Assembly: GCA_000827495.1 (NCBI GenBank)
Contig: KN817534.1
Span: 512,488 to 562,735, forward strand
Direction of reading: 5' to 3'
Length of the DNA stretch: 50,248 nucleotides
DNA from: Hypholoma sublateritium FD-334 SS-4
Lineage: Eukaryota > Basidiomycota > Agaricomycetes > Agaricales > Strophariaceae
In this document: positions 45,249 through 50,248 of the stretch, piece after piece
Layout: each line of letters opens with the position of its first letter
Position numbering within the stretch: position 1 is the stretch's first letter
Position numbers and translations under genes: made by a program
Notes under the pieces: model-generated
Seen by the model: the letters and a program-made list of their open reading frames with translations, nothing else
What the model was told of the DNA's origin: nothing
Database searches by the model: none

Positions 45249-46997
45249 GTTACACCTCGCAGCCGCGAGCCAGTCCCGGCCCGCTTCATACCTCACAGGG
45301 ACGCCTCTACNCCGTCCAGTAGATGCCCCTCGCCCTCACCAGCATCTCGACGCGCCCATTCGGGCTCAATGAGGCGTATCGCGCCTTCAGGGCGTGGTAG
45401 AGTCTAATGCCCTGTGAGGGGGCGACGCGGCGATCCGACGAACCGATGAGTTGCAGCACAGGGACGGTCATTGATACGCACTCACTATCCATCCAAGAAT
45501 ATCCCCACTGCCAGAGCCATGCTTCGATAGCCTCTGTTCAGTGTTCGTATTGCTCAGGTATGCGCCCGGCTCCGGTGATGCACGGCGGCGGTGCCTCTAT
45601 GCCCTTTGTGGCCTCTCCTTGGATGAGTAGCATCTCGACCAATGGACGCCCAGGGATTTGCACAATCGACGTTCGGATTGTAAACGATGCTTTGGACACT
45701 CAAGGAGGCGGTACAGAATCAGCATTCGTAGAAAAGAAATCCTGGCATTGCAAGCACTCACCAATTTCGGGTAGCATCGGTCGGTCGATGACCGTCCATG
45801 TCACCCCACCAGTCGCGTCAAAAGCCCCGAGGACAATCTCAGGTGGTACCCCCAGTGAACTGCATGAACACACAACACGGCTGTGCCCATCCGTCGTCAA
45901 TACTGCCCAGCTGTACAGATTGTTGTCACTGGGCGTCAACTCCTGCACAGCGCCGCCGTCCGCAGAGATACGGATCACCGTCGTGCGTGATCCCCACCGC
46001 GAAGCCACCAGGATGCTGGACACGAGACTGTATGCCGGGTAGAGCCCAGGAAATTTGTTTGCCTGTGGCACGTCGACGACACCGACAAGCGTTCATGCTG
46101 AGCCGTTGGGCGGTGCGTCGTCGGCATCGCCCGGAGCAAGATCCAATGCGGACAACGTCGAAGAGCTGAGGTGGGAGCCACCTGTATTATGAGAGAGCAA
46201 GAGTAATGTCGACTGGCCCCCGTCCGCGCGCAGGATGCGCGGTGAGNGGCACGAGGAATGCACAGCGGTCAGCTTGTGCGCAGCGGCGACGTCCACTGCG
46301 GCTGGCGCGGTCTTTTCGTTGTTTTCGAGGTTCTCGAAAGCGGGAACACGCAGGCGCCAGATACCCTCAGGGCGGTTGAAGCAGCCCTTGATGCCGAGCA
46401 TGCGGCCACCCTGCGTGGATTCCCGTCGCGTAGAGCGTTTCGTTGGAGTCCGCGGAGAATATTGCCCGCCCAAAGCGCACGTTATCGGGTGTCTTCAGAA
46501 TCGCGAGGCTAACGCGCGTNGCCGACACAGATAGGGCCTGCCAGCGCAGCACGAACGTCTTGGGCCGTCTTTTGCCGCCGAAGCCCCCACCACAGTCTGG
46601 ATTGAAGCAAAATAAATTGGTACGGGTCCTTTGATTCGGGAAGATTCCCTTCAGCTTTGTATGGGATCGAAGCCTCGGAAGGTGAAAAGGCAAGCGACCC
46701 GACAAAATCTGCGTGATTTTCGATCGGTTATTTCCCGGCACTCCGGCGCTTACTGTGGTAATGCGCACCATCGGTATAGAAGTCGCCATGATGCTCCGTA
46801 ACATTCAATGAAACTTCCAGCTGCCCACGGTTCCACACCTCAACGACACGGCTCGTTTCTCCACCCGAACCCTGGACGTTCCGGAGAGTGGCAGTTTTAC
46901 ACCCAGAGCATGACGTGGTTTGCGCGACGATATCGATGTCGTGTAGCTGCGCGGTCAAGGGCTTCGACGTGTGATTGAANGCTATCGACTTGGACAT
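45249..46997 (-). pseudogene. Acylaminoacyl-peptidase (S9C) pseudogene lacking catalytic core
   Basis: S9C peptidases remove acylated N-terminal residues using a beta-propeller plus an alpha/beta-hydrolase domain. The propeller part is readable: TATLRNVQGSGGE, VVEVWNRGQLEVSLNVTEHH, LGIKGCFNRPEGIWRLRVP, CSSLGVPPEIVLGAFDATGG. Next, VEMLLIQGEATKGIEAPPP stops at CIT (about 45600), where the family has HPHGGPH. The sequence then jumps directly to MTVPVLQLIGSSDRRVAPSQ (about 45460), a motif close to the catalytic Asp. The segment with the GGSHGG nucleophile, normally well over 100 residues, is missing. Frameshifts lie near 46410 (before GGRMLGIKG), 45335 (before GEGHLLDGVEAS) and 45295. Ambiguous bases occur at 45311, 46246, 46520 and 46980. 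It is non-functional. Confidence 0.8.
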
Positions 46998-47039
46998 GGT
47001 CCGCTTCGTGTTCTCGACAATGCTCTTTCACGCTGTATG

Positions 47040-48135
47040 TTACCTGCACGACGGTCGGTTCCGCATCTGTACCAGCCCATCACCGTACGCCCTGTCTGAG
47101 TGACGTCGTGCGCACTATGTGGCGAGATGAACTGGGCTGAAAGAGGTACAGGGATCTCCGCGAGCTGGGTATGAAGCGACATGTTGACGTCGTTCATGTT
47201 CTTCAGGTACGCTCTCACTAGGGCTCGCGCCCATAACAGCTGCCTCTTCTCCCTCGACGCTGGCACTTGCGCGCGGCGGCTTGCTGTCGTAGCTGCCCGA
47301 GAGCTGTGGGTGCACTGCATTATGCCGGGCGCGTGCGGGCCCGCTCGAGAGATGCGCACAGGGCCCGGGGCTCGCGAACTTCGAACTTCGAACTTCGAAT
47401 TTCGAAGCGCTTGGTGTATTTTTATGCTTGCATTCCAGAGCGACGTCACGTGGTGCGTGGGCGGGCTCGACAGGTGTAGAAGGGGCTTGGACTGGAGCGG
47501 GGGAAGGAGACAAAAACATGAAAGAGGCGTCAAATTGTTTCTGCGTACGCTGATGGCGTGGAGCTTGTCGAGATCCACAAGGGCATCGGTGGCGCCCGGG
47601 AAAGCCATCAAAAAGGTGCCGAATGCAGTGTATGTCGAACATAGCACCAGCGTGGTAGAAATTCCGCCAGCCACGGCAGGAGGCGAGTGCGTCGATTCCG
47701 AGTCCGCCGAAGATGAACGCGCCGCTCAGCGGGCGGCACGATAATTTCCTTGCTGTTCGAATCGACGCTGCCGAGCAGGTTCGCAGGCGCCACCGCTGGC
47801 TTGAGGTAGATGTCGTCGACCTCCTGCTGCCCACTTGCATACGTGCACTTCGTTCTGCGGCAGTCTTCAGTACGCCTATGACACAGAAAGAACAGACACG
47901 CACGCGGCGATCTGATACACGAGGTCCGAGTCCGTGTTCCTGCTCTTACCGTCCTTCCTTGCACCTGCAAGAAGCCACGCTGTCCGTCGTCGCAACATCG
48001 GGCACGCCTTCCCGGTGCGTAGCGCTGCGGCGCCTGCAAGTCGCAGGTACTTCACGGCATCTGCCTCACCGAGCGTCATCAGTCCAGCGCGCAATGCGCG
48101 CTTCCGCCATATTTATACACGATTCACATGATTTT
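47040..48135 (-). pseudogene. Frameshifted membrane-protein-like fragments
   Basis: On the reverse strand coherent protein text appears in changing frames: LGEADAVKYLRLAGAAALRT (about 48070), DDIYLKPAVAPANLLGSVDS (about 47810), GAFIFGGLGIDALAS (about 47725) and, one frame over, AVAGGISTTLVLCSTYTAFG plus FLMAFPGATDALVDLDKL (about 47670-47570). The hydrophobic last part looks like a membrane protein. The frame change inside an apparently continuous segment near 47690 means a 1-nt lesion or error. I do not recognise the family. The long 253- and 230-residue reverse ORFs here are mixtures of these pieces with out-of-frame sequence. Confidence 0.35.
47375..47407. repeat. GAACTTC heptamer microrepeat
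   Basis: Four consecutive copies of GAACTTC or its variant GAATTTC form a string of TTCGAA palindromes. Fungal genomes contain many such short arrays, and nothing ties this one to a gene. Confidence 0.7.
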
Positions 48136-48215
48136 ATGCTGTCTACGCGCGATTCCACATATTACCAACACTGATGCATTAAACGTGAATACTCACTGAA
48201 GAGCAGAAGCAGCCC

Positions 48216-48905
48216 TCAGCCCCAGTAATCAGGAGGTGAAAGAACTACCCAGAGCATGCACGCTATCAAAATCAGACCCCAAACCAAAAATGAGAGCCTC
48301 GTCCGCCGAGGCTTGCCTGCAGCGTATTTGGACTGGGTTTCATTCGAGCCTATACCCGTTGGAGGAGATCCGGCTGCGGCCTATTTTTGTTACAGCTGTT
48401 AGACCTCCAATACAAAGCTGAAGCATTAGTTCAAGTACCTCGGCAACTACCAGATTTTGATCGTTCCCCAAGGTGGTGGTAGAGGTCTCCGGATCTGCTG
48501 ATGCACAAAGTCCTTTGTTTTTGCGCTTCATCTTCGATGCCTCCGTCCTGAGCCTCGGAATAAGAGTTCCCATGTGCTTGAATGCTAATTCATGTGGAAA
48601 TAAAGCCTGGGGCATATCAGCAGGGATAAAGTAAATGATAGGCTGAACTTGGAAGGTACCTGTTCTGAAAAATGTAATCAGTAGGTGAAGCTGAGACGAG
48701 AAGATCTCAACTAACCGCGGCCTGATCTGACCACTGCTAGATGGTTGTTTAGAAGCTGCAGTTTGATGACTTCCTGCTCAAGCGACTGAATTGTTTCTTG
48801 CAAACACATTTTTTCCCGGTGGTGATCTTCTCTTTCCGAATCTTTGTCCTCGACGTACACGTCGTCAAGGCTGGGGTTGTCCATGTAGGATGTTTGATCG
48901 TTCAT
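48216..48905 (-). CDS. Tail-anchored coiled-coil protein with 5-nt microexon
   Basis: Four exons join perfectly: 48905-48716, a five-base exon AACAG at 48664-48660, 48606-48439 and 48380-48216. The introns are 51, 53 and 58 bp, with GT..AG borders. The predicted protein has 175 residues. The N-terminus MNDQTSYMDNPSLDDVYVED is followed by a charged coiled coil with heptad leucines (LQETIQSLEQEVIKLQLL), a linker (RTEASKMKRKNKG), and finally a single C-terminal hydrophobic span LSFLVWGLILIACMLWVVL ending in SPPDYWG. The arrangement is that of a tail-anchored membrane protein with its bulk in the cytosol. I do not recognise the family. The microexon is needed to keep frame: without it the first and third exons are out of phase. 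Confidence 0.75.
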
Positions 48906-49120
48906 CACGATCAGGGAGCGGAGGAGTGCTACAAATGAGGACGCGGGAATATACCGAAAGACCAACGAAATTGTTGCTGGAATAGGAAGAAGGCGCAGCG
49001 AGATGGCACAGAGTTTTGTGCTTAGTAGAGGTGCTCGTACGTTTGCGCATCGCTCTTAAGGCAGTTCGGTTGAAAGGGCAGACCGCTAAAGGCGGCCGCA
49101 GTTCCTACTGCGGTTGAGCT
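48906..49120. promoter_or_regulatory. Upstream region of tail-anchored gene
   Basis: This segment separates the 5' end of the reverse-strand tail-anchored gene from the 3' end of the next reverse-strand ORF. The frame of the first exon stays open upstream to an ATG at 48965, so a start 20 codons earlier is possible. Nothing else is seen. Confidence 0.4.
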
Positions 49121-49657
49121 CTAAATCTGGATCGACTCGTTGATAATCGGGTGTACCGCGCCCGTCTGTGGCAACAACCGCTCCGAATCGTCTCTCAGAT
49201 ACGCAATCACTGAGCACAGCATTCGCGTGTACGCCTCGGCCACGGTACGCCGTTCATTAAGCCCGCTGCGCGCGGGCTTGCCCCGGCGACGACGTGAATA
49301 ACGCCTCTCGGGAAGCATCCGCACCATCATGTCGGGTGCCTCAAGCGGGAGGGCGCTGCGCCGGTTCGTCGCGCGTGGCGGGTCCAGCAGGCCGCTCGTT
49401 GCTGCGGGATATCACCAAATGGCGTCATCGCCTTGTTGTTGAATAGCGCCCGAGAGGGGCGCACTGCTCTCTGACTTTTTCACGCGTCCGGTACTTCCTA
49501 GAGCACGCGGGAGGACGATTAGTTCACGGCTGAGCGCGCCATCTAGGAGCAACGTCTGCGAGCCACTGGCGGGCAGCGGCTCCGGCCACGTCTCAACGAA
49601 CAGGAAGCGCAGCCCAGAGAGTAAGCCCAGCGCAGGGAATGGACGAGGACTGGGCAT
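49121..49657 (-). pseudogene. Unknown protein ORF with one in-frame stop
   Basis: A single reverse-strand frame is open from 49657 to the TAG at 49121 except for one TGA at 49412-49414, immediately after GDDAIW. The text on both sides is similar in style: LLSGLRFLFVETWPEPLPAS before, LLDPPRATNRRSALPLEAPD and EAYTRMLCSVIAYLRDDSER after. The lack of other stops over 178 codons suggests a real reading frame disabled by a single mutation, or a CGA/TGA sequencing or allelic difference. I do not recognise the protein, and its 5' end is not defined because upstream text also looks coding in another frame (AYGVLPYMLKPHDL near 49690). Confidence 0.4.
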
Positions 49658-49761
49658 GCGAGATCGTGCGGCTTCAGCATGTAAGGCAGCACGCCATAGG
49701 CCCGGGTGCGATGAGCAGCCGCGCGATTGCAGGTTTTAAATACACAGTTGGAGACAACATT

Positions 49762-50248
49762 TCAGTCCGAGCGATAGGTGTCATGTAATTCTAGGAATGC
49801 CTCGTCGTCGCTATCGTCAGAGTCTGAGGCAGATGTTGCACTTGCGTGGCTTGTGTCTTGATCATCTGACTCGGAGTCGTGCAGTCCAGGCGGTCTGTCT
49901 GCAACATCTTCGGGCTCGTCAACGGAGGCGGGAACTGGATGCTGCTGGAAACGCTCAGCCCCTCCATGAGAATAAATATGACCAATCCCCAACCCCCAGT
50001 GATATCGCACGGCCATGTCGCGGTCAGCAAACCTGGAATATCNTCAACAAAATGTAAATATGAGATAGAGAAATCCACCAAACCTATTGACATAATAACT
50101 TTTCCAGTCATTTTTGTCCTTGGACAACTCTGAAAGTTGGATACCTTCTAGGTTACGTCTCTTTAAAGAATATGCCGGAATTAGATGACAGCCTCGGAGA
50201 ACAAGGCTGGGATCTAGAAAGCTAAACGCATCCTTTCCAGCTATTGGT
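49762..50248 (-). CDS. 3' part of a common Agaricomycete protein family, truncated by window end
   Basis: Exon 50248-50084 and exon 50032-49762 join across a 51-bp intron (donor GTTTGG, acceptor CCAG). The frame reads DAFSFLDPSLVLRGCHLIPA, then DKNDWKSYYVNRFADRDMAV, RYHWGLGIGHIYSHG, a Pro/Glu linker and an acidic tail rich in SDSDDSDDEA. The combination FLDPxxVLRGCHLIPAF and YYVNRFxDRDMxMRxxWGLGxGH is, to my knowledge, a frequently duplicated Agaricomycete family of unknown function, often found near mobile elements. The 5' end of the gene lies beyond 50248. An ambiguous base at 50043 is within the intron. No lesion is visible in the part present. Confidence 0.7.

Noticed and set aside
45407..46042. 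211-codon forward ORF
   Set aside because: It is antisense to the acylaminoacyl-peptidase relic, whose conserved text is on the reverse strand.
47115..47903. 262-codon reverse-strand ORF as one gene
   Set aside because: Protein-like segments switch between frames inside it, so the long ORF mixes coding fragments with out-of-frame sequence.

Overview
The window is nuclear DNA from a filamentous basidiomycete, most likely an Agaricomycete. Nearly every gene is split by 50-60 bp GT..AG introns. The protein set is typical of the class: a large divergent G-alpha subunit, a sesquiterpene-synthase relic, a DUF1996 secreted protein, DUF202 and alternative NADH dehydrogenase. I saw no bacterial operons, phage, CRISPR arrays, rRNA or convincing tRNA. 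Joined exons were worked out by hand from splice signals and reading frame, so junctions are precise only where I give them.

Left part (1-16 kb) is a patchwork of decay. It holds an in-frame chimera of mevalonate-diphosphate decarboxylase and a chitin-synthase myosin-motor fragment (0.94-2.1 kb), a low-complexity ORF with one stop (3.1-3.9 kb), and an intact two-exon gene of unknown function (4.3-5.4 kb). A hairpin-rich element (5.8-6.0 kb) and poorly readable sequence follow. Two convergent conserved genes, GPI mannosyltransferase GPI10 (8.7-10.7 kb) and external NADH dehydrogenase (11.0-13.5 kb), both carry nonsense or frameshift lesions inside otherwise recognisable exons. Next come a three-unit, roughly 130 bp satellite built of GCGTTCTC/GAGAACGC arms, a SAM-domain fragment and the first copy of a paralogous gene pair (15.5 kb).

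Central part (17-41 kb) is ordinary and mostly intact. It contains a single-exon ORF of unknown function, a G-alpha subunit without the catalytic switch II glutamine, a FAD monooxygenase, the Na+/H+ exchanger NHX, a DUF202 membrane protein divergent from mitochondrial insertase OXA1, a PrxQ/BCP-type peroxiredoxin, a DUF1996 secreted protein divergent from a DHHC palmitoyltransferase, and ornithine aminotransferase. These are unrelated housekeeping functions, not a cluster.

Right part (41-50 kb) is again decayed. It has the 3' end of a terpene synthase with two stops, the second paralogue (43.9-44.6 kb, opposite strand), an acylaminoacyl-peptidase pseudogene missing its catalytic core, frameshifted fragments, an intact four-exon tail-anchored protein with a 5-nt microexon, an interrupted ORF, and the end of a gene from a common Agaricomycete family of unknown function running off the window. 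The most notable feature is this mosaic of intact genes and relics of single-copy metabolic genes, together with the chimera and the paralogous pair. I found no convincing new multi-gene system.
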